Assembly: GCF_020524045.1 (NCBI RefSeq)
Contig: NZ_JAIVKL010000027.1
Location: 1 to 44,540 of the forward strand
Direction of reading: 5' to 3'
Length of the DNA stretch: 44,540 bases
Origin: Metabacillus litoralis
GTDB lineage: Bacteria; Bacillota; Bacilli; Bacillales; Bacillaceae
The notes beneath the pieces are model-generated. The model was given only the letters and a program-made list of their open reading frames with translations, searched no databases and had not been told where the DNA came from. This document shows positions 17,326 to 26,455 of this stretch, one piece after another. Within the stretch, counting starts at the first letter, position 1. Every line of letters begins with the position of its first letter. Made by a program: the position numbers and the translations under genes.

Positions 17326-17559
17326 ATCCGGACCTAATCCAGCCCTCGATTCGACCTTAATCCAAGAAAGTCACCCCTCCTCCAGTAACAACCATTGAAA
17401 GACTCACAAATTCGAATTCTGCTTTCAAAAGTTTGTCCTTAAACGGTGTAATATCAATAAAATAGCCAAATAATAATCAAGGTGCTAATATATTTTCCCA
17501 CATGATACTCAATTAAATAATGTCATAAACATAGTTGAAAAAATCACCTTTTCTATTTG

Positions 17560-17589
17560 TTGAATCTACATATTAGTACTGCCTATAAT
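17560..17589 (+). promoter_or_regulatory. Candidate SigA promoter of mtlR
   Basis: TTGAAT (17560-17565), an 18-nt spacer and TATAAT (17584-17589), 41 nt upstream of the mtlR start codon. Confidence 0.55.
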
Positions 17590-17630
17590 TAAACTATGTC
17601 AATAACTCATGTTGAAACGAGTGATATAAA

Positions 17631-19739
17631 ATGATTGTTTCTGCTAGGGAGCGCCTTATTCTTCAGTATTTAATTGAAGAAGCCAATCATGAGGTTACGA
17701 TAAAAGAGCTTGCTGACTTAATCGATGTTAGTGAAAGAACCATTCATCGTGATTTAAAGAATGTTGAGTCTTTACTAAAGGAATTTAAGCTTGAGCTTGT
17801 CAAACGTGCTGGGATTGGAATCAAGATTGTTGGGAATGAAAACAATTTCAATGAATTAAGGATTTCGATTCAAAAGCAAGATTATAAGGAATATACACCA
17901 GATGAGCGGATGATGGTGGCATTTTGCACCTTATTAGATCATCAAGATCCAATGAAGTTGCAAACGCTGGCAAATGACCTTGGTGTAACAACAGCTACAA
18001 TTAGTCATGATCTTGATAAAATGGAACCGTTTGTGAAAGAATATGGATTAACCTTAATTCGGAGACGGGGCTATGGAATTGAGCTCACTGGTACTGAAGA
18101 AGCTAAGCGAAAGGCGATTACTAGCTTAATTTCAAATCGGTTTGATGTTCCAGATTTTCTCCAAATGGTACGAGAAAATATTGATAGAAAGTCAACAAAT
18201 AAGATTGACTCTATTTCTGAACGACTTCTTGGTCTTGTCCAAAAAGAAAAAATCATTGTGATCGAGAATTTGATTAATAAAATCAATTCCAGGTTACCAT
18301 ACCCATTGGCAGACAGTTCGTACGTTGGATTAGTTGTCCATTTAGCACTTGCTATTGAGCGAATTCAACGTGGTGAAAAAATTACAATCAAAGAAGAATA
18401 TCTTCAACAGTTAAAGAATTCGAGGGAGTTTACTTTTGCTGAAGAAATAGCAGAAAAACTAGAAGAAACCTTTACTATCTCGATTCCTTTAGATGAAAAA
18501 GGATATATTACTATGCATTTAAGAGGTGCAAAGCTCAGGTTTGAAGGAAGATTCGATATCCAAGATGAAAATGTTGAGATTGCTTATCTTGTAAAACGTT
18601 TAATTGAGCAGGTTGAACTGCTTACGAATAAAAAACTTCAAGATCAATCGCTATTTCAAGGTCTTCTTGCTCATCTTCAGCCAGCTGTTTATCGACTGAA
18701 GCAAGGGATGAAAATTACGAATCCACTTCTTCTAGAAATTAAGCGAGATTATCAGGAGCTGTTTGAAGTTATTACAAAGGCAGTAAAAGTAGCGCTACCA
18801 TTTGATAACGTACCTGCAGAAGAAATTGGCTATTTGGTCCTACATTTTGGGGCAGCCCTAAATAAAAAGAAAGTTGTTCAAAAATTAAAGGCTTTAGTTG
18901 TGTGTTCAAGTGGTATAGGAACATCAAAGATGCTTGTTACGCAAATTAATAATCAATTTCCTCATTTAACAGAACTGAGAAGTATATCCGCATTTGAATT
19001 AAGAGATATGGATGTTAAGAATTATGATATTATTCTTTCTACTATTAGCATTGAGGACATTTCTAGTGACTATTTACTCGTTAGTCCTATTTTAACTTCA
19101 CAGGAATTAGAGAGAATTAAAAAGTATATAGAAAACAAAGGACTTGAAATTGCTGGCACAGGTATACATTCTACTGAAGAATATAATGCAAAAGTTGAGT
19201 TGACTTTAAGCTTTGAGCAATATAAAGAGTTTACGGCAAAATCTCAGGTCTTGATTCAGCTTTTAGAAGAAATGGAACTTTTCAAGATAGCTGATCGTGA
19301 TGATGTTCGTTCATTTTTAAAGCCTGTAAGTAAAGAGTTAGAAGCAAAAGGAATAGTAAAGAATGAGCAGAAAATCACTGATGCTTTGATACAGAGGCAA
19401 CACATTGGTGGCTTAGCTATTCCTGAAACGAAGCTTGCATTATTTCATGCAAGAAGTGAAACAGTGGTAAGGGCTGGGTTTCATGTTCTTGATCTTGAAA
19501 ATCCAAAAATTCTCCGAGCGATGGACAATGAAATGCTTGAAGTTTCAAGAATTCTTTTGTTAATAGCACCTGAGGAATCAAGTAGTGAGGAACTTGAGCT
19601 TATGAGTTTTATCAGTGCAAGTATTATTGAATCCCAAGAAAGTATCGTTTTGTTTGAAACAGCTACTAAAAGTAGTTTTATTCAATACATTAGTCAAGAA
19701 TATTTCAAAAACTTTATTCAAAACTTAAGGAGTGTTTAA
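17631..19739 (+). CDS. mtlR: MtlR, PRD-containing mannitol operon activator
   Basis: DNA-binding activator controlled by PTS phosphorylation. The 702 aa contain an N-terminal HTH (about 1-70), a second HTH-like region, PRD1 (about 185-300), PRD2 (about 310-410), a GatB-like IIB domain and a C-terminal IIA-Mtl domain. Expected regulatory residues are visible: H237 and H296 in PRD1, H348 and H405 in PRD2, C425 in VVCSSGIGTSK and H606 in ALFHARSE. In B. subtilis, PRD2 phosphorylation activates and IIB-Cys phosphorylation inactivates MtlR. The ribosome-binding site is weak (GAGTGA), in keeping with low regulator levels. mtlF starts 3 nt after the stop. Confidence 0.94.
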   Translation: MIVSARERLILQYLIEEANHEVTIKELADLIDVSERTIHRDLKNVESLLKEFKLELVKRAGIGIKIVGNENNFNELRISIQKQDYKEYTPDERMMVAFCTLLDHQDPMKLQTLANDLGVTTATISHDLDKMEPFVKEYGLTLIRRRGYGIELTGTEEAKRKAITSLISNRFDVPDFLQMVRENIDRKSTNKIDSISERLLGLVQKEKIIVIENLINKINSRLPYPLADSSYVGLVVHLALAIERIQRGEKITIKEEYLQQLKNSREFTFAEEIAEKLEETFTISIPLDEKGYITMHLRGAKLRFEGRFDIQDENVEIAYLVKRLIEQVELLTNKKLQDQSLFQGLLAHLQPAVYRLKQGMKITNPLLLEIKRDYQELFEVITKAVKVALPFDNVPAEEIGYLVLHFGAALNKKKVVQKLKALVVCSSGIGTSKMLVTQINNQFPHLTELRSISAFELRDMDVKNYDIILSTISIEDISSDYLLVSPILTSQELERIKKYIENKGLEIAGTGIHSTEEYNAKVELTLSFEQYKEFTAKSQVLIQLLEEMELFKIADRDDVRSFLKPVSKELEAKGIVKNEQKITDALIQRQHIGGLAIPETKLALFHARSETVVRAGFHVLDLENPKILRAMDNEMLEVSRILLLIAPEESSSEELELMSFISASIIESQESIVLFETATKSSFIQYISQEYFKNFIQNLRSV

Positions 19740-19742
19740 ACG

Positions 19743-20174
19743 ATGAGTATATTAAATGCAGAAAACATCTTATTAAATCAAAATTATGAAAACAAAATAG
19801 ATGCAATTAAAGCAACAGGACAAATTTTAGTGGAAAAAGGCTATGTAGAAGCAGCTTATATTGAAGCCATGCTGCAAAGAGAAGAATTATCTTCAACATT
19901 TATGGGAAATTTCGTTGCGATTCCACACGGAACAGAAGATGCCAAAACATCTGTGATCAATTCTGGATTATCTGTTATTCAAGTCCCTGCAGGGGTTGAT
20001 TTTGGTAATGGAAACACGGTGAAATTACTCATTGGTATCGCAGGTAAAGGTGATGAGCATTTAGAAATTCTTTCGAAAATTGCGATTGTTCTATATGAAG
20101 AAGAAAATGTAGAAAAATTAGTTCAAGCACAAACGAAAGAGGAAATTATTCAGCTTCTTAGCGAGGTGAACTAA
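19743..20174 (+). CDS. mtlF: Mannitol-specific PTS EIIA component
   Basis: A 143-aa cytosolic phosphocarrier that passes phosphate from HPr to the IIB cysteine of MtlA. H62 in AIPHGTEDAK is the active histidine. The length matches stand-alone MtlF. It begins 3 nt after mtlR, whose last codons supply the AAGGAG site, and mtlD follows after 1 nt, so the three genes are translationally tight. Confidence 0.95.
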   Translation: MSILNAENILLNQNYENKIDAIKATGQILVEKGYVEAAYIEAMLQREELSSTFMGNFVAIPHGTEDAKTSVINSGLSVIQVPAGVDFGNGNTVKLLIGIAGKGDEHLEILSKIAIVLYEEENVEKLVQAQTKEEIIQLLSEVN

Positions 20175-20175
20175 A

Positions 20176-21312
20176 TTGAAGGCAACTCACTTTGGTGCTG
20201 GTAATATTGGACGTGGCTTTATCGGTCTTTTATTACATCAATCAGGATATCATGTTGAATTTGTTGATGTGAATGAAGCATTACTAAATGAACTGAATAA
20301 AGAAAAATCATATCGTGTTATCCTTGCAAATGAAGAAAAACAGGAGTTTTTTGTTGAAAATGTCTCAGGAATTAACAGTCAGCAATCTCCTGATGAGGTG
20401 GTTGATTCAATTTCAACAGCTGATATTGTTACTACAGCTGTAGGTCCACATATTTTGAAATTTGTTGCCCCGTTGATTGCAGAAGGTTTGAAAAAACGTA
20501 AGCAATTAAATGGTGGTCATCTTAACATCATTGCTTGCGAAAATATGGTCGGAGGAAGCAGTGAGCTTCAAAAGCATGTTCTTGAGAAACTTAATGAAGA
20601 AGAAAAAACATGGGCTCTGGAGCATATTGGTTTTCCAAATTCAGCTGTAGACCGAATTGTACCAAATCAAAAAAATGACCGTCTTTTAGATGTGTTGGTT
20701 GAACCATTTCATGAATGGGTCATCGATTCAACCCAAATTAAAGGTCAACAACCAAATGTTGAAGAAGCACTATTTGTTAACAACCTCTCAGCGTATATTG
20801 AGCGTAAACTATTCACAGTGAACACAGGGCACGCTGCAACTGCTTATTTAGGCAATTTAGCGGACTTTGGCACTGTTGCTGAGGCAATTGCAAATGAAGC
20901 TGTAAAACAAGATGTTCTAGGAACACTTAAAGAAACAGGAAATGTGTTAGTGTCAAAATACGGTTTTAACGAAGATGAGCACCAAGCTTATATAAATAAA
21001 ATAATTGGCCGTTTCGCTAATCCATATATTGTTGATGATGTACAACGTGTAGGAAGAGCGCCAATACGTAAGCTTGGACCAAAAGACCGTCTAGTAGCAC
21101 CAGCTTTAGAATATTTAGAAGAATTTAAAGAAGTACCAGAGCACCTTGTAAAAGTAATCGTTGCCGCCCTTCGATTTGTTTCTGAGGAAGATCATGAATC
21201 AATTGATCTGAAGAAGATGATTGAGGAAAAAGGTGCAGCTGGTGCTTTTAGCGAGATCTCAGGGTTAGCTTTGGCTCATCCGTTAGTAAAGGAAGTCGAG
21301 AAGAAGATTTAA
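20176..21312 (+). CDS. mtlD: Mannitol-1-phosphate 5-dehydrogenase
   Basis: Oxidises mannitol 1-phosphate to fructose 6-phosphate with NAD+. The 378-aa protein has the N-terminal dinucleotide-binding motif HFGAGNIGRGFIG and the family's conserved KLFTVNTGHA segment, which carries substrate-site residues. The start is TTG at 20176, with GAGGTG inside the end of mtlF as its ribosome-binding site. It is the last gene of mtlA-mtlR-mtlF-mtlD. The TAA stop is followed with no gap by a TCGACAAAAACC repeat. Confidence 0.95.
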   Translation: MKATHFGAGNIGRGFIGLLLHQSGYHVEFVDVNEALLNELNKEKSYRVILANEEKQEFFVENVSGINSQQSPDEVVDSISTADIVTTAVGPHILKFVAPLIAEGLKKRKQLNGGHLNIIACENMVGGSSELQKHVLEKLNEEEKTWALEHIGFPNSAVDRIVPNQKNDRLLDVLVEPFHEWVIDSTQIKGQQPNVEEALFVNNLSAYIERKLFTVNTGHAATAYLGNLADFGTVAEAIANEAVKQDVLGTLKETGNVLVSKYGFNEDEHQAYINKIIGRFANPYIVDDVQRVGRAPIRKLGPKDRLVAPALEYLEEFKEVPEHLVKVIVAALRFVSEEDHESIDLKKMIEEKGAAGAFSEISGLALAHPLVKEVEKKI

Positions 21313-21345
21313 TCGACAAAAACCGGGTGGTGACAGTCACGCCCC
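21313..21345 (+). repeat. TCGACAAAAACCGGG palindromic repeat, copy 3
   Basis: Begins directly after the mtlD stop codon, as copy 1 does after yrkJ. The palindrome is degenerate (GGGTGGTGACAGTCACGCCCC). Confidence 0.75.
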
Positions 21346-21382
21346 GATTGAGAGAACGGAAAAGATATTATCTATATGCAAT

Positions 21383-21420
21383 AAAAAACAGCGGTATATG
21401 AAGATTTTCGCTGTTTTTTT
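21383..21420. terminator. Bidirectional terminator between mtlD and the convergent unknown gene
   Basis: AAAAAACAGCG (21383-21393) pairs with CGCTGTTTTTT (21409-21419), with A and T tracts on either side. It can serve both strands. Confidence 0.85.
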
Positions 21421-21435
21421 GCATTAAGCACCTGT

Positions 21436-22638
21436 TCAATTAGAAACATTACCGTATAAAGTTTCATTTATATTAAAACGATATTCTGATGGTAATTTAT
21501 CAACTTCACGAGAAACCTCTGCCCTTAGACTATTTCTGCCCTTAATAACAATTTCATTTTTCTTTAATTGTATTTTACCTATACTATAAGGAGCATAATA
21601 AATATCTAACTTATCTATTGGTACGATTTCAGTCTTATTAGTCTCTATTTCTGTTAGTCTTAATTTAAATTCAGTCTTTGTAAGATGACTGTGTGGAACA
21701 TGATATACGATTTCAACAAGATAATCTTTGTTTGAAACACTAGCATAAACTAGTTCCATATCAATTCCATTTTTGGCTATATGCTCAATTACACCTTCAA
21801 TTTTATCTTTTTCTAAATGGTCAAAATCAGTAATCAGCCTTAGACCTTCACACATTGAATGAAACACCATATTAGCTTTGCCTTTGACATCTGCTTGATT
21901 ATACTTAGTTAAATTTAATGCTGAGTATGTATATTTAAAAAATTCGTCAATAGCGATTGATTGTTTCGCTTGTTCCATTGTTTCACCAATACTGAAATAA
22001 ATCTCTTCGTAGTCAGGGGACATTAATTCGGATCTTCTCAATAAATTACTAAATAGTTGAGAGTATATATAATCGTAAGGTGCTAATGTATTCCGTTCAA
22101 AATGGTCATATAATCTAACACCAATGATTCGTTTCAATAATGGTCTCGGATTAATCTTACACGAATATATCAAGCGATCAACACGTTTGACGGTATTCAA
22201 ATAATTAATTTCTTTTTCTCTTTTTGCATAATTTTTTAATTCTTCATCAGTCTGTGGAGCATTATTAATAATACTTTTAAGGTTGCTGAATAACTTATCT
22301 TTATTAAAGTCTAGCTCTTCTTTTACTTCTATTTGTGTGACTAAATTTATTGCTTCTTCAACCTTCGACAATCCATGCTGAAAATCGGTAATGTTTAACT
22401 TTACGTTATTAGTAAAGTTCCCCTCAATTTCAACTTCTGCAATAATTTTATATAGAGATTTTAATTTAAATTTCTTCTTTGGTGGTGCATTGTTAATAAA
22501 ACGAATTAATATACACTCAAAAGTTTGTCCATGAAAAACACCAATTAGATGTTCATTTAAAAATGTATCCAGTACACTTAAAGAGTTGTTTTTCTCCTCC
22601 TTGGAACTGAAATCTTTATATTCAATCAAAAATCGCAT
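21436..22638 (-). CDS. Unrecognised 400-aa protein
   Basis: I do not recognise a family. The start at ATG 22638 is supported by AAGGGAG 6 nt upstream; a TTG two codons earlier lacks spacing. The protein is soluble, rich in Lys, Glu and Asn, has no signal peptide or transmembrane segment, and contains no obvious catalytic motif. Visible blocks are an N-terminal MRFLIEYKDFSSKEE, a central helical RVDRLIYSCKINPRPLLKRI and a C-terminal beta-rich region. It is flanked by terminators at 21383 and 22761, so it forms a single-gene unit. The isolated position between repeats suggests an accessory gene, but nothing shows a defence or toxin function. Confidence 0.7.
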   Translation of the reverse strand: MRFLIEYKDFSSKEEKNNSLSVLDTFLNEHLIGVFHGQTFECILIRFINNAPPKKKFKLKSLYKIIAEVEIEGNFTNNVKLNITDFQHGLSKVEEAINLVTQIEVKEELDFNKDKLFSNLKSIINNAPQTDEELKNYAKREKEINYLNTVKRVDRLIYSCKINPRPLLKRIIGVRLYDHFERNTLAPYDYIYSQLFSNLLRRSELMSPDYEEIYFSIGETMEQAKQSIAIDEFFKYTYSALNLTKYNQADVKGKANMVFHSMCEGLRLITDFDHLEKDKIEGVIEHIAKNGIDMELVYASVSNKDYLVEIVYHVPHSHLTKTEFKLRLTEIETNKTEIVPIDKLDIYYAPYSIGKIQLKKNEIVIKGRNSLRAEVSREVDKLPSEYRFNINETLYGNVSN

Positions 22639-22760
22639 AGGCAACTCCCTTGTAATAAAAATCCATTTTTTGTTATTTTATCAATAGTACCTGTTAAGCA
22701 GAACCATCACGTTAAGAAAAAATACTGATAATATAAAAAAATTATTCCCTAGAATAGGTT

Positions 22761-22800
22761 AAAAGCAGTGCGATTTCTTATGAGAAATCGCACTGCTTTT
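22761..22800. terminator. Perfect 18-bp terminator hairpin
   Basis: AAAAGCAGTGCGATTTCT (22761-22778), loop TATG, and AGAAATCGCACTGCTTTT (22783-22800). It has A and T tails on either side, so it may work on both strands. On the minus strand it ends the aminotransferase transcript. Confidence 0.88.
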
Positions 22801-22862
22801 ATACTTGTTTTATATTTGCTTTTTCCTATGATGGTACTCCAAAAGAGAACGGTCGACCTTAG

Positions 22863-22890
22863 TCGACAAAAACCGGGTGGTGACAGGCAA
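22863..22890 (+). repeat. TCGACAAAAACCGGG palindromic repeat, copy 4 (degenerate)
   Basis: Same head as the other copies, then GTGGTGACAGGCAACC. Its right end touches the stop codon region of the minus-strand aminotransferase (stop at 22892-22894). Confidence 0.65.
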
Positions 22891-22891
22891 C

Positions 22892-24187
22892 CTATTTCTG
22901 TAAGTCCTCGGCACCTTTTGCAATTAGATCGAATAGTTCTTCGATGTCTTCGCTTTCTACACATGAGAATGCGATGCGTAGGTCGGTTGCGTTGATGGAG
23001 ATTGTTCCGACTCCGTATTTGTCTAATAGGTGCAAGCGTAGCTCTTCAGCGTTGATGTTGTGGAGCTTTAAGCACATGAAGTATCCTGAGTTGAATGGAT
23101 AGTACGTCCAGTACTTTTGGAATTCTTCTTTGTTTAACACTTCTTTTGTTTTATCCGCACGACTTTTCATAAGAGCAAATTTCTGCTCTTTTTCTGCATC
23201 GAACTCATTAGATTGAAGTGATTGCAAAATAATAGATTGTGATGGGTGAGAACTGCTTGAGATTGTTCCTCTTATGAGACCCTTCGTTTTTTGTTCAAGG
23301 GCGTTTAGTATTGCCGCACTTTTACTTGCATATGTGATAAAGCCTACACGAAATCCCCATACATAATTCTCTTTTGTTGCTCCATCAATTTTTACGGGTA
23401 ATATTCTAGGGTGAACATCAGCTAGTAAGCTGAAAATTGATTCTTTCATTGAATCTTCATAAAATAATCCAAAATACGCATCATCAATTAATGCGACAAT
23501 GTTTAAGCCAGCTTCAGCAGCTTCAGTTAAAACCGAAACGATTTCTTTTGCTTCTGATTCTAATGGTGTGTAGCCAGTTGGATTGTTAGGGAAGTTGAGT
23601 AAAACAACAATTTTACCAGCAGATTTGTGTGACTCAATCGCTTCCTTTAAGCCAGCAACATTAAATCCTTCACGTTCATTAAATAAAGGATAAGTTGTAA
23701 CTGTACCACCACGACGAACTTTAAATGTTAAGTTATAATTGCCCCAATATTTATCAGGTAAAATAACAGGTGTACCTTCATCAACAAAAAGGTCAGCTGC
23801 AATACTTAAGCCGTGTGTTAAGGCGTTTGTAACAATCGGATTTCCAACAATCTCACCATTTAAGCTTGGGTTATCTTTTAAGATTTTTTCTTTCCAAACT
23901 TTGCGAAGATCCTCTTTTCCTTGTGGAGGTGCATAAGGGAAAAGGTCCTTAGCTGCAACTCTATTTCCGAATAGATCTTGAATATGCTGAAAATGCATAG
24001 GTTCATTGTTTTCCGTTGCAATACCGATCGTTGCATTAAAACGATGTGCCTTTTTACCAGCTTCAGCTGATTGACTTAAAATACCCTTTGGATAAAACAT
24101 TTCTTTTCCGAGCTGTGATAGCATATCGTACACGAATTCATTCTCTTCTTTCACAGCTTGATTTAGCGATTGTGCTAATTCATTCAT
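22892..24187 (-). CDS. PLP-dependent class I/II aminotransferase
   Basis: A 431-aa fold-type I enzyme. Motifs include NFPNNPTGYTPLESEA (substrate/PLP pocket), ALIDDAYFGLFYED (Asp and Tyr contacting PLP), and KIDGATKENYVWGFRVGF, whose Lys near residue 271 should form the Schiff base. The family is annotated as aspartate- or alanine-type aminotransferases, but substrate specificity cannot be read from sequence. The start ATG at 24187 has GAGGTGAAG upstream. The gene is isolated, so context does not help to assign a pathway. Confidence 0.85.
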   Translation of the reverse strand: MNELAQSLNQAVKEENEFVYDMLSQLGKEMFYPKGILSQSAEAGKKAHRFNATIGIATENNEPMHFQHIQDLFGNRVAAKDLFPYAPPQGKEDLRKVWKEKILKDNPSLNGEIVGNPIVTNALTHGLSIAADLFVDEGTPVILPDKYWGNYNLTFKVRRGGTVTTYPLFNEREGFNVAGLKEAIESHKSAGKIVVLLNFPNNPTGYTPLESEAKEIVSVLTEAAEAGLNIVALIDDAYFGLFYEDSMKESIFSLLADVHPRILPVKIDGATKENYVWGFRVGFITYASKSAAILNALEQKTKGLIRGTISSSSHPSQSIILQSLQSNEFDAEKEQKFALMKSRADKTKEVLNKEEFQKYWTYYPFNSGYFMCLKLHNINAEELRLHLLDKYGVGTISINATDLRIAFSCVESEDIEELFDLIAKGAEDLQK

Positions 24188-24190
24188 GCT

Positions 24191-24418
24191 TTACTTCACC
24201 TCTATAGTTAATAAGTATTTTGAAAATTCATTAAGTGATATTTTATCATAGTAAAGGTTGTTCTCACAGTAGTTATTAAACATTTTAGTGAAAAATAAGT
24301 ACAAAATTCGACATAAATCTTCTTCTGAAAATATCTTCGTATATTGCAGGTTAGAAGTTTGGTTTGAATAAGTGATCCTAAGTTCTTCTTTGTTAGAAAG
24401 TCGAGTTGATAAGCACAC
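24191..24418 (-). pseudogene. Possible remnant or small gene upstream of the aminotransferase
   Basis: A 75-codon frame with protein-like composition (FSEEDLCRILYLFFTKMFNN ... NEFSKYLLTIEVK) ends 3 nt before the aminotransferase ATG, and its last codons contain that gene's ribosome-binding site. Its only start is a GTG at 24418 without a clear site. The frame continues upstream as NDERPYEGKR to a TAG, just before the diverged repeat at 24474. This suggests a gene whose 5' part was lost. A genuine short co-transcribed gene is the alternative. Confidence 0.35.
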
Positions 24419-24473
24419 TCGTTTTCCTTCGTAGGGACGCTCATCATTCTAATACAATTAACATTGTAAAGTG

Positions 24474-24636
24474 ATGTTTCGTATACATTGTTGCTTATAC
24501 AATTCTAAGTAAAGAACACTTTATAAAGTCTATTGGCACCTTTTCTAACTAAATCAATCCCTTTTATGCTATAAAAATAATGTTTCGAACTGAATAGTGA
24601 GGTCCATTAAGCTCAATCTTTCAGAAAAGAGCATTG
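24474..24636 (+). repeat. Diverged copy of the 171-bp dispersed repeat
   Basis: It keeps the order of landmark segments in the copies at 5183-5524: CATTGTTGCTTATA, AAAGTCTATTGGCACCTTTT, CCCTTTTATGCTATAAAA and TCAGAAAAGAGC. It has many substitutions and is thus an older copy. Confidence 0.6.
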
Positions 24637-24830
24637 TAAAATTAATGTCTTTTAAAAATACATTTTATGGAATGTAGCCTATTTTAGCATATAATATACT
24701 TAAGGATATAAGATAGCTAACCCCTTTACAAGTTATTCATGTAAGCATTTAAAGTTAATATTATTTTAAAGCTTAATGTTGATTTTTGCTGAGTGATCTT
24801 AAATAGAGGTCATTCTACTAAAAAAAGTGT

Positions 24831-24910
24831 TAAAGGAAACCCCCACAGCTCTGCACCGAGAAGGCTTTCAGTCCGGCTTTTAGGGGAATTTCTTTTAAGA
24901 TGTTTTTTTT
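24831..24910 (+). ncRNA. Candidate structured RNA leader of cls
   Basis: TTAAAGGAAACCCCC (from 24830) can pair with GGGGAATTTCTTTTAA (ending about 24898) through AAA/TTT, GAAA/TTTC and CCCC/GGGG blocks. An inner hairpin (CCG.GAA-GGCT-TTC..CGG) can form in between. A T8 run follows at 24903. The region is relatively GC-rich for its surroundings and lies about 75 nt upstream of the cls start. I do not recognise it as a known riboswitch class. Confidence 0.4.
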
Positions 24911-24983
24911 CACTATTCTTACTGCAGAAAGCGAATATGAGCCACAACAAAGCTAAAGGTAAAAAGATAGTGAGGATATCATC

Positions 24984-26444
24984 ATGAACATTGTATCAGT
25001 ACTACTAGGGATTATTATTGTGTTAAATATCGTATTTGCTATTATTATGATTTTTCGGGAACGAAGAGATGCATCGTCTTCATGGGCTTGGCTTCTTGTA
25101 TTGTTTTTCATTCCTTTATTAGGGTTTTTACTGTATTTATTATTTGGACAAAATTTAAGTCGATATCATATGTTTCAATGGGAAGATCGAAAAAAGCTAG
25201 GTATTGAAAAACAATTAGCCACACAGCTAGATCACATTCGAAATGATACATTAGAATTTAAGGATGAAATGGTAAGAAAACATAAACAATTAATAAATAT
25301 GCATGTGGTAAACAATGATGCCGTATTAACAGAAGATAATACCATTAACATATTCACAGATGGAAATGAGAAGTTTGACAAGCTGATTCAAGATATTGAA
25401 CAAGCAAAGCATCATATTCATTTGCAATATTATATTTTAAAAAAAGATCAACTTGGAAAGCGTTTATTATCATCATTAACAAAAAAAGCAGAAGAAGGAG
25501 TGAAGGTAAGAATTTTGTATGATGATCTAGGGTCGAGAGGGTTAAGGCCTTCATTTTTCCGGAAGCTTCGAGAAGCAGAAGGTGAGGTAGAAGTATTTTT
25601 TCCATCAAAATTAAGGTGGATCAATTTCCGTATGAATTATCGTAATCATCGTAAGCTTGTGATCATTGATGGAAATATTGGATATGTTGGAGGCTTTAAT
25701 GTTGGTGATGAATATCTCGGGCTAAATCCTTCATTTGGTTATTGGCGTGATACTCACTTAAGAATTCAGGGCTCAGCTGTGCATGCCATTCAAACAAGGT
25801 TTATCCTTGATTGGAATCAAGCAACAGAAAAAAGAGTCATCTCTTACTCACCTGAACTATTTCCAACACAAACGCACACACAATCTTCAATAGGAAGTAG
25901 TAGTGTACAGATTGTCACAAGTGGTCCTGATTCTGTCTGGGAGCAAATCAAAAATGGCTACATTAAAATGATTTCTACTGCAAAGAAATCCATTTATATA
26001 CAAACACCTTATTTTATTCCTGATGCAAGTTTATTAGACGCCTTAAAAATTGCTTGCTTATCAGGTGTAGAGGTTAAACTAATGATTCCCAATAAACCAG
26101 ATCATCCATTTGTTTATTGGGCAACAATGTCTTATGTAGGTGAACTTTTAAGCTCTGGAGCAAAAGTGTACATATATGATAATGGATTTATTCATGCAAA
26201 AACGATTGTCGTTGATGATGAGATTTGTTCAGTTGGCACAGCTAATATTGATGTGAGAAGCTTTAAGTTGAATTTTGAAGTGAATGCATTTATCTATGAT
26301 AAAACAATTTCGCAGCAGCTTGTTAATGCTTTTCAAAAAGATATGGCTCTTTCACGTGATTTAACACTAGAAGCGTATCATCAAAGAACAAGGAGAATTC
26401 GCTTTAAAGAATCGATTTCACGACTACTTTCGCCGATTTTATAA
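24984..26444 (+). CDS. cls: Cardiolipin synthase
   Basis: Condenses two phosphatidylglycerol molecules to cardiolipin and glycerol at the membrane. The 486-aa phospholipase-D family protein has two N-terminal transmembrane helices (about 3-22 and 35-55). Two HKD motifs follow: NHRKLVIIDGNIGYVGG and IHAKTIVVDDEICSVGTANID. Length and layout match Bacillus ClsA/YwnE-type enzymes. The start ATG at 24984 has a GTGAGG site. It is preceded by an unusual possible RNA structure. Confidence 0.93.
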   Translation: MNIVSVLLGIIIVLNIVFAIIMIFRERRDASSSWAWLLVLFFIPLLGFLLYLLFGQNLSRYHMFQWEDRKKLGIEKQLATQLDHIRNDTLEFKDEMVRKHKQLINMHVVNNDAVLTEDNTINIFTDGNEKFDKLIQDIEQAKHHIHLQYYILKKDQLGKRLLSSLTKKAEEGVKVRILYDDLGSRGLRPSFFRKLREAEGEVEVFFPSKLRWINFRMNYRNHRKLVIIDGNIGYVGGFNVGDEYLGLNPSFGYWRDTHLRIQGSAVHAIQTRFILDWNQATEKRVISYSPELFPTQTHTQSSIGSSSVQIVTSGPDSVWEQIKNGYIKMISTAKKSIYIQTPYFIPDASLLDALKIACLSGVEVKLMIPNKPDHPFVYWATMSYVGELLSSGAKVYIYDNGFIHAKTIVVDDEICSVGTANIDVRSFKLNFEVNAFIYDKTISQQLVNAFQKDMALSRDLTLEAYHQRTRRIRFKESISRLLSPIL

Positions 26445-26455
26445 AAGAAAGAAGA

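Noticed and set aside
22749-22995. Short frames on both strands around 22750-22995
   Set aside because: They translate the terminator palindrome, the repeat copy and the 3' end of the aminotransferase gene.
24208-24447. 79-codon minus-strand frame starting with two ATGs upstream of the aminotransferase
   Set aside because: Its later half is poor in protein character; the alternative frame at 24191-24418 is more protein-like over the same bases.
24191-24470. T-box leader upstream of the aminotransferase
   Set aside because: No T-box AGGGTGGNACCGCG motif or terminator/antiterminator pair was found on the minus strand.
24793-24987. 64-codon frame ending at the cls start
   Set aside because: It covers the structured leader, lacks a ribosome-binding site and reads as low-quality protein.
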